Source of the DNA: Clostridiales bacterium UBA6468
Lineage (GTDB): Bacteria; Bacillota; Clostridia; Oscillospirales; Oscillospiraceae
DNA: 28,307 nucleotides
Direction of reading: 5' to 3'
Assembly: GCA_002436765.1 (NCBI GenBank)
Contig: DJNI01000079.1
Span: 1 to 28,307 of the forward strand
Shown: one piece after another, positions 7,020 through 15,810 of the stretch
Position numbering within the stretch: position 1 is the stretch's first letter
How the letters are laid out: every line of letters starts with the position of its first letter
Notes under the pieces: model-generated
What the model saw: the letters and a program-made list of their open reading frames with translations, nothing else
What the model was told of the DNA's origin: nothing
Databases searched by the model: none
Position numbers and translations under genes: made by a program

Positions 7020-7048
7020 TTGTTTTTTCTGTGGAAATGTGATAAAAT
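7020..7048 (+). promoter_or_regulatory. dnaA: Promoter of dnaA with overlapping DnaA-box-like site
   Basis: TTGTTT (7020-7025), a 17-base spacer and TAAAAT (7043-7048) with an extended -10 TG at 7040-7041. A DnaA-box-like TGTGGAAAT (7030-7038, two mismatches) lies within the spacer, compatible with autorepression by DnaA. The implied leader is about 235 bases and contains the whole of palindromic element B. Confidence 0.65.
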
Positions 7049-7111
7049 TTAGGTTGAGAGAATATGCGATAAAATCAAGCGATTTCTACTGTTTTTACCT
7101 CAAAAGAGTTA

Positions 7112-7272
7112 GGGTATTATCTGAAAACCGGCGAAATGACCGGCAGCGAGGGATTTTGTTCCGAGTAAGCCATTTTTTTCTTGAAATACTTGCTGTATTT
7201 CAAGAAAAAATGGTGCGGCACAGGGAAAAAATGCTTCTGTCTGGGCATTTTGACAGTTTTCAGATACATCCC
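7112..7272. repeat. Palindromic element copy B in the dnaA leader
   Basis: 161 bases bounded by GGG and CCC. The two 78-base arms are imperfect complements: TATCTGAAAAC near the ends, CAGCGAGGGATTTTG in the middle and a perfect inner stem TTTTTTCTTGAAATAC around the loop TTGCT. It is homologous to copy A (5669-5835). It ends 17 bases before the dnaA start codon, immediately upstream of the AAAGGAG ribosome binding site, so it would be transcribed as a long hairpin in dnaA mRNA. Confidence 0.88.
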
Positions 7273-7289
7273 GGGAAAGGAGCTGCCCT

Positions 7290-8603
7290 ATGTATTCATC
7301 TGCCTATGTCTGGGCAAAGGTTTTAAGCCATATGGAAGAGCGGCTGGGGGCTGTCACCGTTTCGGCCTGGTTTGACGACGCCGAGGTGGTGGAGCTGAAC
7401 GAGAACAATCTGATCCTGTACTCCCCCTCGGATTTCCGCCGGGAGATCATCCGCCGCCGCTGCACCGATTACATTCAGGATGCGCTGAAGGAAGTGTTCA
7501 ACTCCGACGCGAAGCTGATGGTCTTCGGTGACGAGGAGCTGGAAGCCTTCAAACAGAAGGGGAAAAGCGTCTCCTCCATGGACTTCAATCCCCAGTTTAC
7601 CTTTGACAACTTCGTTGTCGGCCCCTCCAACCGCTTCGCCCACAGCGCGGCCATCGCCGTTTCCAAGACGCCGGGGCAGGTGTACAATCCTTTGTTCCTT
7701 TATGGCCCTCCCGGCGTGGGCAAGACCCACCTGCTGTACGCCATCGCCAACGGCATCCGCAAGGAAAATCCTGACGCCAACATCGTCTATATTAAAGGCG
7801 ACCAATTCACCAACGAGCTGATCGCCGCCATTCAGAACGGCAAAAACATCGAATTCCGCAGCAAATACCGGGAAGCCGACCTGTTTCTGATCGACGACGT
7901 GCAGTTTATCGCCGGTAAGGAATCCACCCAGGAGGAATTTTTCCATACCTTCAATAAGCTCTATGAGGAACATAAGCAGATCGTCATGACCTCCGACCGC
8001 AAGCCCAGCGACATGCTGACCCTGGAAGACCGGCTGAAGACCCGGTTCGAGTGGGGCTTGCTGGCGGACATTCAGCCGCCGGATTATGAGACCCGTATGG
8101 CCATTCTGAAAAACAAGGCCAAAAATCTGGGACTGAACCTTTCCGACGACGTGTGCAACTATATTGCCATCAACGTCACCAACAACGTCCGGCAGATTGA
8201 GGGTACGGTCAAGAAGATCCTGGCTTACCGGGACTTAAACAACATGCCCCTGGATCTTCCCAATATCTCCCGAGCCATCGACGACATGTTCAAGAGCGAG
8301 GGCAACGCCCTGCCTACCCCCAGCCTTATTATCAGTCAGGTGTGCAAGTTCTATTCCATCGACGAGGTGGTTCTGAGGGGTACCCAGAAAAACAAGGGCA
8401 CCGCCGAGGCCCGGCAGATCGCCATGTATCTGATCCGCAAGCTCACCAATCTGAGCCTGCCGGACATCGGCAAGGAATTTGCCCGGGATCACTCCACGGT
8501 ATTGTACGCCATTCGGAAGGTCGAAGTCGCGCTGAAAAACGGAGACACCACCATGCAGAACAACATCCGGGACATCACCGCGAACATCAATTCCTGTCTG
8601 TAA
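7290..8603 (+). CDS. dnaA: Chromosomal replication initiator DnaA
   Basis: AAA+ ATPase that binds DnaA boxes at oriC, melts the origin and recruits the helicase. It has 437 residues, slightly shorter than the usual 445-460 because of a short domain II linker. Domain I is about residues 1-80. The AAA+ core has Walker A GPPGVGKT (139-146), Walker B LFLIDDVQF (ending at 206) and a sensor region with TSDRKPSDM. The DNA-binding domain IV covers about 345-437 with the signature RDHSTVLYAIRKVE. ATG 7290 follows AAAGGAG with 8 bases spacing. It is flanked by a promoter with a DnaA-box-like site upstream and by oriC downstream. Confidence 0.99.
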   Translation: MYSSAYVWAKVLSHMEERLGAVTVSAWFDDAEVVELNENNLILYSPSDFRREIIRRRCTDYIQDALKEVFNSDAKLMVFGDEELEAFKQKGKSVSSMDFNPQFTFDNFVVGPSNRFAHSAAIAVSKTPGQVYNPLFLYGPPGVGKTHLLYAIANGIRKENPDANIVYIKGDQFTNELIAAIQNGKNIEFRSKYREADLFLIDDVQFIAGKESTQEEFFHTFNKLYEEHKQIVMTSDRKPSDMLTLEDRLKTRFEWGLLADIQPPDYETRMAILKNKAKNLGLNLSDDVCNYIAINVTNNVRQIEGTVKKILAYRDLNNMPLDLPNISRAIDDMFKSEGNALPTPSLIISQVCKFYSIDEVVLRGTQKNKGTAEARQIAMYLIRKLTNLSLPDIGKEFARDHSTVLYAIRKVEVALKNGDTTMQNNIRDITANINSCL

Positions 8604-8848
8604 CATCTATCCACAGCCCCTGTGGAATGTGGAAATTTCAGCTGTGGATAAGCTGCACCCGTTTTGGCTCCTCACGGCACCTGTGGAAAAGGGGTGAATC
8701 ATCCACATTGTCCTGTGAATAAAAATCCATTGCGGCGCTAAGAAAAAAGGGACTTTTCCACATAAGTTTGCACTACCACTGTTATTACTACCAAACCCTA
8801 TTGATAGAGAGATATATCATATAAAATCAGAAAGAAAGGATCTTGACT
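8604..8848. other. oriC: oriC: DnaA-box cluster and AT-rich unwinding region
   Basis: A non-coding 245-base dnaA-dnaN gap. DnaA boxes: CTATCCACA (8607-8615), TGTGGAAAT (8628-8636), perfect TGTGGATAA (8643-8651), TGTGGAAAA (8682-8690), TCATCCACA (8699-8707), TGTGAATAA (8714-8722) and TTTTCCACA (8754-8762). They are followed by a trinucleotide run (8773-8793) and an AT-rich stretch (about 8794-8830) that would serve as the DNA unwinding element. Position and content match the incC-type half of Bacillota origins. The dnaN ribosome binding site lies at 8831-8840. Confidence 0.93.
8773..8793 (+). promoter_or_regulatory. DnaA-trio-like element
   Basis: Seven consecutive triplets CTA CCA CTG TTA TTA CTA CCA start 10 bases after the last DnaA box (8754-8762) and lead into the AT-rich region. 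The complement reads as the 3'-(G/A)AT-5' repeats known as DnaA-trios in Bacillus, which guide DnaA onto single-stranded DNA. Four of seven triplets fit well. Confidence 0.65.
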
Positions 8849-9958
8849 ATGCGTTTTACCTGTGAAAAAACCATGCTGGTCACGGGACTGAACATTGCGG
8901 GCCGTACCGTCGCCCAGAAGAGCAGTCTTTCCGTCATCGAAGGAATCCTGTGCAAGGCCGGACAGGGACTGAGCCTCACCGGTTATAATATGGAAACCGC
9001 CATCACCTACGAGATCGACGCGGACGTGTCCGACATGGGTCAGTGCATCCTCCCGGCGAAGCTGTTCGGCGATATCATCCGCCGCCTGCCGGAGGGGCCG
9101 GTGACCGTGGTGGTGGACGAAAACTATAAGGTCTCCATCCGGGCGGGGTACGCCTCCTTTACCATTTCCGCCGAGTCCGCCGAGGATTATCCGGAGCTGC
9201 CGGACGTGGGCGACGGACGGGAGATCTATATCCCCCAGAACAAGCTGAAGGAGATGATCTCCGGCACCATTTTCGCCGTCAGCGAAAATCAGGGTCGGCC
9301 GATCCATACCGGCGTGAAATTTGAGGTGACGAACGACGCCATCACCGCCGTGGCCGTGGACGGGTTCCGCCTTGCCCGGCGCACCTTCCACCCGGAGGAG
9401 GGTACCGGTCGGGAGCTGAGCTTCGTGGTTCCCGCCGCGGGGCTGAAGGAAGTGGAAAAGATTCTTACGGACGTGGAGGACAACGCGGCCTTTACCCTGG
9501 GTACGAAGCACATTCTGTTCCAGGTGGGGAACGCCACGCTGGTATGCCGTCTGCTGGAAGGGGAATTTCTGGACTGGCGGCGGGTGGTGCCCTCCAACTG
9601 TCCCATTAAAATGGTGGCAAATGTTTGTGATCTGGCGTCTTCCGTGGAGCGCGTCGGCCTGATCGTGTCCGAAAAGTACAAAAGTCCCCTCCGCTGCGTA
9701 TTCGGCGATCAGGAACTGCTGATGCGCACCAGCACCACCATCGGCGCGGCGGAGGATCGCTGCTCCCTGGCCGGGGACGGGAAGGAGCTGGAGATCGGCT
9801 TCAACGTCCGGTATCTGGCGGAAGCCCTGCGGGTGATCCCCTCGGAGGAGGTCACGCTGGAGCTGACCAACGGGTTAAGCCCCATCGTTCTGACCCCCGT
9901 GGACGAGAAGGAGGACTTTGCCTACATGGTGCTGCCCGTCCGGATCAAGAACGGCTAA
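8849..9958 (+). CDS. dnaN: DNA polymerase III sliding clamp (beta subunit)
   Basis: Ring-shaped homodimeric clamp that holds the replicative polymerase on DNA and is a docking hub for repair proteins. The 369 residues are the usual length for three repeated clamp domains (about 1-120, 121-245, 246-369). Recognisable patches are IEGILCKAGQG and YNMETAI in domain 1, HTGVKFEV and VAVDGFRLARR in domain 2, and the C-terminal LTPVDEKEDFAYMVLPVRI, the clamp's peptide-binding-cleft end. ATG 8849 is chosen over an in-frame TTG at 8843 because AAAGAAAGGA lies 8 bases upstream of it. It starts directly after oriC and leads an operon running to remB. Confidence 0.98.
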   Translation: MRFTCEKTMLVTGLNIAGRTVAQKSSLSVIEGILCKAGQGLSLTGYNMETAITYEIDADVSDMGQCILPAKLFGDIIRRLPEGPVTVVVDENYKVSIRAGYASFTISAESAEDYPELPDVGDGREIYIPQNKLKEMISGTIFAVSENQGRPIHTGVKFEVTNDAITAVAVDGFRLARRTFHPEEGTGRELSFVVPAAGLKEVEKILTDVEDNAAFTLGTKHILFQVGNATLVCRLLEGEFLDWRRVVPSNCPIKMVANVCDLASSVERVGLIVSEKYKSPLRCVFGDQELLMRTSTTIGAAEDRCSLAGDGKELEIGFNVRYLAEALRVIPSEEVTLELTNGLSPIVLTPVDEKEDFAYMVLPVRIKNG

Positions 9959-9971
9959 AAAGGAGTCTTCT

Positions 9972-10223
9972 ATGAAGGTAGTCGTCAAAAAGAAGGATAA
10001 CGCCATTCCCGTGGTGATCACCACGGAATATATCAAATTGCAGGACGCCATGAAGCTGGCGAGCGCCGCCGAAACCGGCGGCGAGGCAAAGCGGATGATC
10101 CAGGAGGGGCAGATCCTGGTCAACGGCGAGATCTGCCGGATGCGGGGCAAAAAGCTGCGCCCCGGCGACCGGTTCATCTGCGACGGACAAGCATATCAGA
10201 TCATCACCCATGAATCTGAATGA
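9972..10223 (+). CDS. yaaA: S4-domain RNA-binding protein YaaA/RlbA
   Basis: A small S4-fold RNA-binding protein of 83 residues, conserved between dnaN and recF in Bacillota. It is thought to act in ribosome assembly, though its role is not settled. The S4 motif runs from about residue 15 to 65: YIKLQDAMKLA, GGEAKRMIQEGQILVNGE and MRGKKLRPGDRF. The open frame extends upstream into dnaN, but ATG 9972 has AAAAAGGAG upstream and lies 13 bases after the dnaN stop. Its 3' end overlaps the recF start by 14 bases, implying translational coupling. Confidence 0.95.
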   Translation: MKVVVKKKDNAIPVVITTEYIKLQDAMKLASAAETGGEAKRMIQEGQILVNGEICRMRGKKLRPGDRFICDGQAYQIITHESE

Positions 10224-11313
10224 GCTGAAGCTCCGGTCGTTCCGAAATTATGGGAAAATCGCGGCGCGGTTCGACCCCGGCGTCAATCTGATCGTGGGGG
10301 ACAATGCCCAGGGAAAAACCAACCTGCTGGAGGCTATATCCTATCTTGGCAGCGGGAAAAGCTTCCGGGCGCAGAAAACCTCGGAAATGGTGCGGTTTGG
10401 GGGAGATTTCGGGGAAATCGAAGGGTCGGTTTTCTCTCAGGAGCGGCAGCAGAGCATCCGCTGGATTCTGTTTCCCGGCTCCCGCCCCCGCCAGCTGTGG
10501 CTGAACGGGGCGAAGAAGAAAACCGCCGGAGAAATTGCCGGGGTGCTGCCCACGGTGCTGTTCTGTCCGGAGGATCTGATGATCCTGAAAATGGGCGCAA
10601 GTCAGCGGCGGCGGTTCGGCGATCTGGCGCTGTGCGCCCTCCGGCCGAACTACGACGCGGCACTGACGGAGTACAACCGGATTCTGGAGCAGAAAAGCCG
10701 CATTCTGAAAGACCATTTTGAAAATCCCGGTATTCTGGAGATTTTGCCGGAATACAATACCAGATTGTGTCAGGTGGGCGCGCTGCTGATCTCCTACCGG
10801 GCGCGGTTTTATGACAGTCTGGGTAAGGCCGCGGCCAATTATCACAACCAGTTTTCCGGGGGAGCGGAGGACTTTGTCTTAAGCTACAAGACCGTCTCCA
10901 CGGTGGTTGACCCCTTTGCGCCCATCCCGGAACTGACCCAAAATTTACTCGACCATCTGCAAAGCCACAGCCGGGCGGAGTTGGAAACGGCCCAGTGCCT
11001 GACAGGCCCCCACAGGGATGATTTTACCGTAAGCCTGTCCGGCATCGATCTGAAAGCCTACGGCTCTCAGGGGCAGACCCGGACGGCGGCCATCAGCTTA
11101 AAGCTTGCCCAGCGGGAGCTGATGGCCCGGGAATGGGGCGAGGAGCCGGTTCTGCTGCTGGACGATGTGCTGTCCGAGCTTGACCCCGGGCGGCAGGACT
11201 TTGTACTCAATAAAATCGTCTCCGGCCAGGTGTTCATCACCTGCTGCGAGCCGGGACGGTTCACCAGACTGGGAAAAACGATTCAGGTAGAAAACGGAAG
11301 CATTGTAGAATAA
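10210..11313 (+). CDS. recF: DNA replication/repair protein RecF
   Basis: SMC-like ATPase that, with RecO and RecR, loads RecA at single-strand gaps and stalled forks. The 367 residues are standard. Walker A is GDNAQGKT (30-37). The ABC-type signature lies near SQGQTRTAAISLKLA, and Walker B is VLLLDD (314-319) followed by VLSELD. The coiled-coil arm is short, as in all RecF proteins. It begins inside yaaA (14-base overlap) and is followed by gyrB after 25 bases. Confidence 0.98.
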   Translation: MNLNELKLRSFRNYGKIAARFDPGVNLIVGDNAQGKTNLLEAISYLGSGKSFRAQKTSEMVRFGGDFGEIEGSVFSQERQQSIRWILFPGSRPRQLWLNGAKKKTAGEIAGVLPTVLFCPEDLMILKMGASQRRRFGDLALCALRPNYDAALTEYNRILEQKSRILKDHFENPGILEILPEYNTRLCQVGALLISYRARFYDSLGKAAANYHNQFSGGAEDFVLSYKTVSTVVDPFAPIPELTQNLLDHLQSHSRAELETAQCLTGPHRDDFTVSLSGIDLKAYGSQGQTRTAAISLKLAQRELMAREWGEEPVLLLDDVLSELDPGRQDFVLNKIVSGQVFITCCEPGRFTRLGKTIQVENGSIVE

Positions 11314-11338
11314 GAGCATATCACGCAGGAGGGCATAT

Positions 11339-13270
11339 ATGTCTGACGAAACGAAAGTAACACAGGAATACGGCGCGGAGCAGATTCAGGTTCTGGAGGG
11401 TCTGGAAGCGGTGCGCAAACGGCCCGGTATGTATATCGGTTCCACCTCCTCCTCCGGTCTGCACCACCTGGTCTATGAGATCGTGGACAACGCCATCGAC
11501 GAGGCGCTGGCCGGATATTGTAAGCATATTACCGTGACCATCAATCCCGGCAACTCCATCACCGTCACCGACGACGGCCGGGGTATCCCCGTGGACATCC
11601 AGCCCCAGACCGGGCGTCCGGCCCTGGAGGTCGTGTACACCGTTCTCCACGCCGGCGGCAAATTCGGCGGCGGGGGCTATAAGGTTTCCGGCGGCCTGCA
11701 CGGCGTGGGCGCGTCCGTCGTCAACGCTCTGAGCGAGTGGCTGCGGGTGCGAGTCCACAAAAACGGCAGCATCTACGAAATGAAATTTGCCCGGGGCAGC
11801 ATCACCCAGGAAATGCGCATTGTGGGCAAAACCGACAAGACCGGCACGGAGGTCACCTTCCAGCCCGACCCGGAGATGTTCGACAGCCTGGTCTATGATT
11901 ACGAAGTCCTCCACGAGCGGATGCGGGAGGAGGCCTTCCTGAACGCGGGGCTGACCATCACCATCACCGACGACCGGGACGACGAAAAGCAGGTCAGCGA
12001 GACCATGTGCTACGAGGGCGGTATCCGGGAGTTTGCCGCCTGGTGCAACCGGAACAAGACGCCCCTGTGCGAGGACGTTATCTATATGAGCGGCAGCAAG
12101 GGCGACGCCTCCGCCGAGATCGCCGTGCAGTACAACGACGGCTACAACGAATTTCTCCTGTCCTTCGCCAACGACGTGCGCACGCCGGAGGGCGGTATGC
12201 ACGAGACCGGCTTCAAGACCGCGCTGACCCGTGTGCTCAACGCCTACGGCGTGAAAAACGGCATCATCAAGGGGGACGACAAGGTTTCCGGCGAGGACTG
12301 CCGGGAGGGTATCACCGCCATCATTTCCGTCAAGCTCACCGACGCCCAGTTCGAGGGGCAGACCAAAGCCAAACTGGGCAACGCCTATATCCGTACCCTC
12401 GTCGATCAGGTGGTGAACGACCAGCTGACCACCTATTTTGAGGAGCACCCCGCCGTGGCCAGAGCCATTCTGGACAAGGCCATGATGGCCAACCGCGCCC
12501 GGGAGGCCGCCCGGAAAGCCCGGGAATCCATCCGCCGCAAGACAGGGCTGGAATCCGGTCAGATGCCGGATAAGCTCCAGGACTGCAACGAACGGGACGC
12601 CAGCCTCTGCGAGATCTACATCGTGGAGGGCGACAGCGCGGCCGGTTCCGCCATTCAGGGGCGGGACTCCCGGTTCCAGGCCATCCTCGCCATGTGGGGC
12701 AAGATGCTCAACGTGGAAAAGGCTCGGGCGGACAAGATTTACGGCAACGACAAGCTCTATCCCCTGATCGTGGCGCTGGGCGCGGGCATCGGGGACGAAT
12801 TCGACATTGAAAAGCTCCGGTATCACAAGGTCATCATCATGGCCGATGCCGATGTGGACGGCGCCCATATCCGCACGCTGCTGCTGACCTTCTTCTTTCG
12901 GTATATGCGGCCGCTGATTGAGCACGGCTACGTTTACTCCGCCGTGCCGCCCCTGTACAAGCTGACCCGGGGCAAGAGCGTGAAGGTCGCCTATTCCGAC
13001 GATGAACGGGACGCGATCTCCTCCCGGATGCGCAGCGACAACCCCAACGCCAAGATCGACATTTCCCGGTTCAAGGGTCTCGGCGAGATGGACCCCCACG
13101 AGCTGTGGGAGACCACCATGGATCCGGAAAAGCGTTCTCTGCGCCGCATCACCCTGGAGGACGCCTGCCGCGCCGACGAGATCTTCACCATTCTCATGGG
13201 CGAGCAGGTGGAGCCGAGAAAGGACTGGATCGAGCGGAACGCGAGATACGCAGTCAACATCGACATTTAG
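11339..13270 (+). CDS. gyrB: DNA gyrase subunit B
   Basis: ATPase and TOPRIM subunit of gyrase, which introduces negative supercoils as an A2B2 tetramer. At 643 residues it lacks the Gram-negative insertion. The GHKL ATPase has EIVDNAIDE (Glu47, Asn51), DDGRGIP (Asp78 region) and GGLHGVGASVVNALS. TOPRIM motifs are EGDSAAGSA (from Glu430) and DADVDG (Asp503, Asp505, Asp507), the metal-binding acidic residues. AGGAGG precedes ATG 11339. gyrA follows 29 bases later. Confidence 0.99.
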   Translation: MSDETKVTQEYGAEQIQVLEGLEAVRKRPGMYIGSTSSSGLHHLVYEIVDNAIDEALAGYCKHITVTINPGNSITVTDDGRGIPVDIQPQTGRPALEVVYTVLHAGGKFGGGGYKVSGGLHGVGASVVNALSEWLRVRVHKNGSIYEMKFARGSITQEMRIVGKTDKTGTEVTFQPDPEMFDSLVYDYEVLHERMREEAFLNAGLTITITDDRDDEKQVSETMCYEGGIREFAAWCNRNKTPLCEDVIYMSGSKGDASAEIAVQYNDGYNEFLLSFANDVRTPEGGMHETGFKTALTRVLNAYGVKNGIIKGDDKVSGEDCREGITAIISVKLTDAQFEGQTKAKLGNAYIRTLVDQVVNDQLTTYFEEHPAVARAILDKAMMANRAREAARKARESIRRKTGLESGQMPDKLQDCNERDASLCEIYIVEGDSAAGSAIQGRDSRFQAILAMWGKMLNVEKARADKIYGNDKLYPLIVALGAGIGDEFDIEKLRYHKVIIMADADVDGAHIRTLLLTFFFRYMRPLIEHGYVYSAVPPLYKLTRGKSVKVAYSDDERDAISSRMRSDNPNAKIDISRFKGLGEMDPHELWETTMDPEKRSLRRITLEDACRADEIFTILMGEQVEPRKDWIERNARYAVNIDI

Positions 13271-13299
13271 TATAGCAATCCCGAACTGGAGGTGCGTTT

Positions 13300-15810
13300 A
13301 TGGGACATAACCGCAGTTATAAACCCGAGGATATCCGCTTCCCCGACCAGGTGATCACCCAGTCCAACCTGGTGGACGAAATGGAGAAATCCTATATTGA
13401 ATATGCCATGTCCGTCATTGTCGGGCGGGCATTGCCGGACGTCCGGGACGGACTGAAGCCCGTTCACCGCCGGATTTTGTACACCATGTACGAAAGCGGC
13501 CTGACTTCCGACAAGCCCTTCAAGAAGTCGGCCACCTGCGTGGGCGACGTGCTGGGTAAATACCATCCCCACGGCGACGCGTCGGTTTACGACGCCATGG
13601 TGCGTCTTGCCCAGGACTTCTCCATGCGGTATCTGCTGGTGGACGGCCACGGCAACTTCGGCTCCGTGGACGGCGACCCCCCCGCGGCCTACCGTTACAC
13701 CGAAGCCCGCTTAAGCAAAATTTCCAACGAAATGCTTCGGGACATCGACAAGGACACCGTGGACTGGGATCCCAACTTCGACGAGACCCGGAAGGAACCC
13801 CGGGTGCTCCCCTCCCGGTTCCCCAACCTGCTGGTCAACGGTTCCTCCGGTATCGCCGTCGGCATGGCCACCAACATTCCGCCCCACAACTTAGCGGAGG
13901 TCATCGACGCCTGCGTGTGCGTGCTGGACGACCCGGAAGCGACTTTGGCAGACCTGATGGATCATATTTCCGGCCCGGACTTCCCTACCGGCGGCATCAT
14001 CATGGGACGCAGCGGCATCCGCGCGGCTTATGCCACCGGCCGTGGCAAGGTGGTCGTCCGCGCCCGGACGGAGTTTGAGGAGCACGGCAAGGATCGGATG
14101 CGGATCATCGTCACCGAGCTTCCCTATCAGGTCAACAAGCGTCAGCTGATCAAGAACATTGCCGAGCAGGTGAAGGACAAGCGCCTGGACGGCATTTCCG
14201 ACCTCCGGGACGAGACCGACCGCAACGGTATGCGGGTGGTTATTGAGCTGAAAAAGGACGCCAACCCCCAGGTCGTGCTGAACAATCTGTTCAAGCAGAC
14301 GGCCTTGCAGTCCAGCTTCGGCATCATCATGCTGGCGCTGGTGGACAATCAGAAGCAGCCGAAGATCCTTTCCCTGCGGCAGATCATCGACGAGTACCTG
14401 AAGCACCAGGAGGAAGTCCTCACCCGGCGCACCCGGTATGACCTGAAAAAAGCCCAGGAGCGGGCGCATTTGCTGGAGGGTCTGCTCATTGCCCAGGACA
14501 ACATCGACGAGGTCATCCACATCATCCGTTCGGCCTACGACGACGCCAAGCAGCGCCTGATGGAGCGCTTTGCCCTGGACGACGTCCAGGCGCAGGCCAT
14601 TCTGGACATGCGGCTGAAAGCCCTGCAGGGTCTTGACCGGGAAAAGCTCCAGGGCGAATACGACGAGCTGGAGGAAAAGATCAAGTATTATCTGGAGCTG
14701 CTGGCGGACGAAAATAAGCTCAAGGCGGTTCTGCGCAGTGAGATGATCGAGATCCGGGACAGGTTCGGCGACAAGCGGAAGACCGAGATCCAGGAGATCG
14801 AGGACGAGATCGACATCGAAGACCTGATCGAGGAGGAGACCTGCGTCTTCACGCTGTCCAATCAGGGCTACATCAAGAGAATGCCCGTGGACACCTACCG
14901 CACCCAGAGCCGGGGCGGCCGGGGCGTCAACGCCCAGAACCTGAAGGAAGAGGACTATGTCAAGAGCCTGACCATTGCGTCTACCCATGACCACATGCTC
15001 TTCTTCACCGATCAGGGACGGGTGCATCACCGCAAGGGCTATCAGATTCCCGAGGCAGGCCGCACCGCCCGGGGCACCGCCATTGTCAACGTGCTGCCCC
15101 TGAATCCCGGCGAGTCCGTCACCGCCATGGTGATCACCCGGGAGTTTAACGAAAATGAATTTTTGATGATGGTCACCCGGAAGGGTACCGTCAAGCGGAT
15201 TCCCTTCGTTTCCCTGAAAACCAACCGCAAGGCGGGCATCCGCGCCATCACCCTGGACGAGGACGACCACCTGATCAGCGTTATCCGCACGGGCGGCGAC
15301 GACAATATCATTCTCGCCACGGCCTTCGGCTACGCCATTTGCTTCAACGAAAACGACGTGCGGATCATGGGTCGTGACGCGGCGGGCGTTCGCGGTATTC
15401 TGTTAACCGACGGGGACTATGTGGTCGGCGCGGAGAAGGCCGAGGAGGGCAAGACCCTGCTCACCGTCACCCAGAACGGCTACGGCAAGCGCACCGCCCT
15501 GACGGAGTACCTGCGCACCGGCCCCAACGGGGAAAAGCAGGCCCAGAGCCGGGGCGGCAAGGGCCTCAAGAACTACAACATCACCCCCAAGACCGGCAAC
15601 GTGGCCGGCTGCCGTGTGGTGGGCGAGAACGACGACGTGATGCTCATCGAAAACGGCGGCGTGATCATCCGCATTCCCGCGTCCTCCATCAACGTCTACA
15701 AGCGGGACGTCCAGGGCGTCATCGTCATGCGCATTGACGACGGCAACCAGGTGGTCTCTTTGGAGCGTGTCGAGAAGATGGACGAGGAAGAGACCGGAGA
15801 ACAATCATGA
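13300..15810 (+). CDS. gyrA: DNA gyrase subunit A
   Basis: Breakage-reunion subunit of gyrase. It has 836 residues; the catalytic Tyr133 sits in AYRYTEARL. The quinolone-resistance region reads HPHGDASVYD, with Ala94 at the position of E. coli Ser83 and Asp98 at Asp87. The C-terminal beta-pinwheel wraps DNA and carries the gyrase-defining GyrA box QSRGGRG (536-542), plus a second GyrA-box-like QSRGGKG (749-755). The GyrA box supports gyrase rather than topoisomerase IV. ATG 13300 has GGAGG upstream. The stop codon overlaps rnhA (ATGA). Confidence 0.99.
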   Translation: MGHNRSYKPEDIRFPDQVITQSNLVDEMEKSYIEYAMSVIVGRALPDVRDGLKPVHRRILYTMYESGLTSDKPFKKSATCVGDVLGKYHPHGDASVYDAMVRLAQDFSMRYLLVDGHGNFGSVDGDPPAAYRYTEARLSKISNEMLRDIDKDTVDWDPNFDETRKEPRVLPSRFPNLLVNGSSGIAVGMATNIPPHNLAEVIDACVCVLDDPEATLADLMDHISGPDFPTGGIIMGRSGIRAAYATGRGKVVVRARTEFEEHGKDRMRIIVTELPYQVNKRQLIKNIAEQVKDKRLDGISDLRDETDRNGMRVVIELKKDANPQVVLNNLFKQTALQSSFGIIMLALVDNQKQPKILSLRQIIDEYLKHQEEVLTRRTRYDLKKAQERAHLLEGLLIAQDNIDEVIHIIRSAYDDAKQRLMERFALDDVQAQAILDMRLKALQGLDREKLQGEYDELEEKIKYYLELLADENKLKAVLRSEMIEIRDRFGDKRKTEIQEIEDEIDIEDLIEEETCVFTLSNQGYIKRMPVDTYRTQSRGGRGVNAQNLKEEDYVKSLTIASTHDHMLFFTDQGRVHHRKGYQIPEAGRTARGTAIVNVLPLNPGESVTAMVITREFNENEFLMMVTRKGTVKRIPFVSLKTNRKAGIRAITLDEDDHLISVIRTGGDDNIILATAFGYAICFNENDVRIMGRDAAGVRGILLTDGDYVVGAEKAEEGKTLLTVTQNGYGKRTALTEYLRTGPNGEKQAQSRGGKGLKNYNITPKTGNVAGCRVVGENDDVMLIENGGVIIRIPASSINVYKRDVQGVIVMRIDDGNQVVSLERVEKMDEEETGEQS

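Larger units (their letters stand above)
6797..7289. other. 493-base divergent intergenic region yitT/dnaA
   Basis: This is the only gap over 300 bases. It holds the yitT promoter (6845-6873), an AT-rich middle, the dnaA promoter (7020-7048) and palindromic element copy B (7112-7272) just before the dnaA ribosome binding site. Only isolated DnaA-box-like 9-mers (6859-6867, 7030-7038) are seen here, so the main origin lies downstream of dnaA. A long open frame across the gap has no start context or recognisable product. Confidence 0.7.

Noticed and set aside
6797..7289. Second half of a bipartite origin upstream of dnaA
   Set aside because: Only two weak isolated DnaA-box-like sites are present and no unwinding module, unlike the dense cluster at 8604-8848.
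6778..7326. 182-codon open frame across the yitT-dnaA gap
   Set aside because: It starts within yitT on the opposite strand, passes through promoters and a palindromic repeat, and has no domain features.
11321..13099. 592-codon open frame antisense to gyrB
   Set aside because: Mirror frame of a strongly biased coding sequence; no family features.
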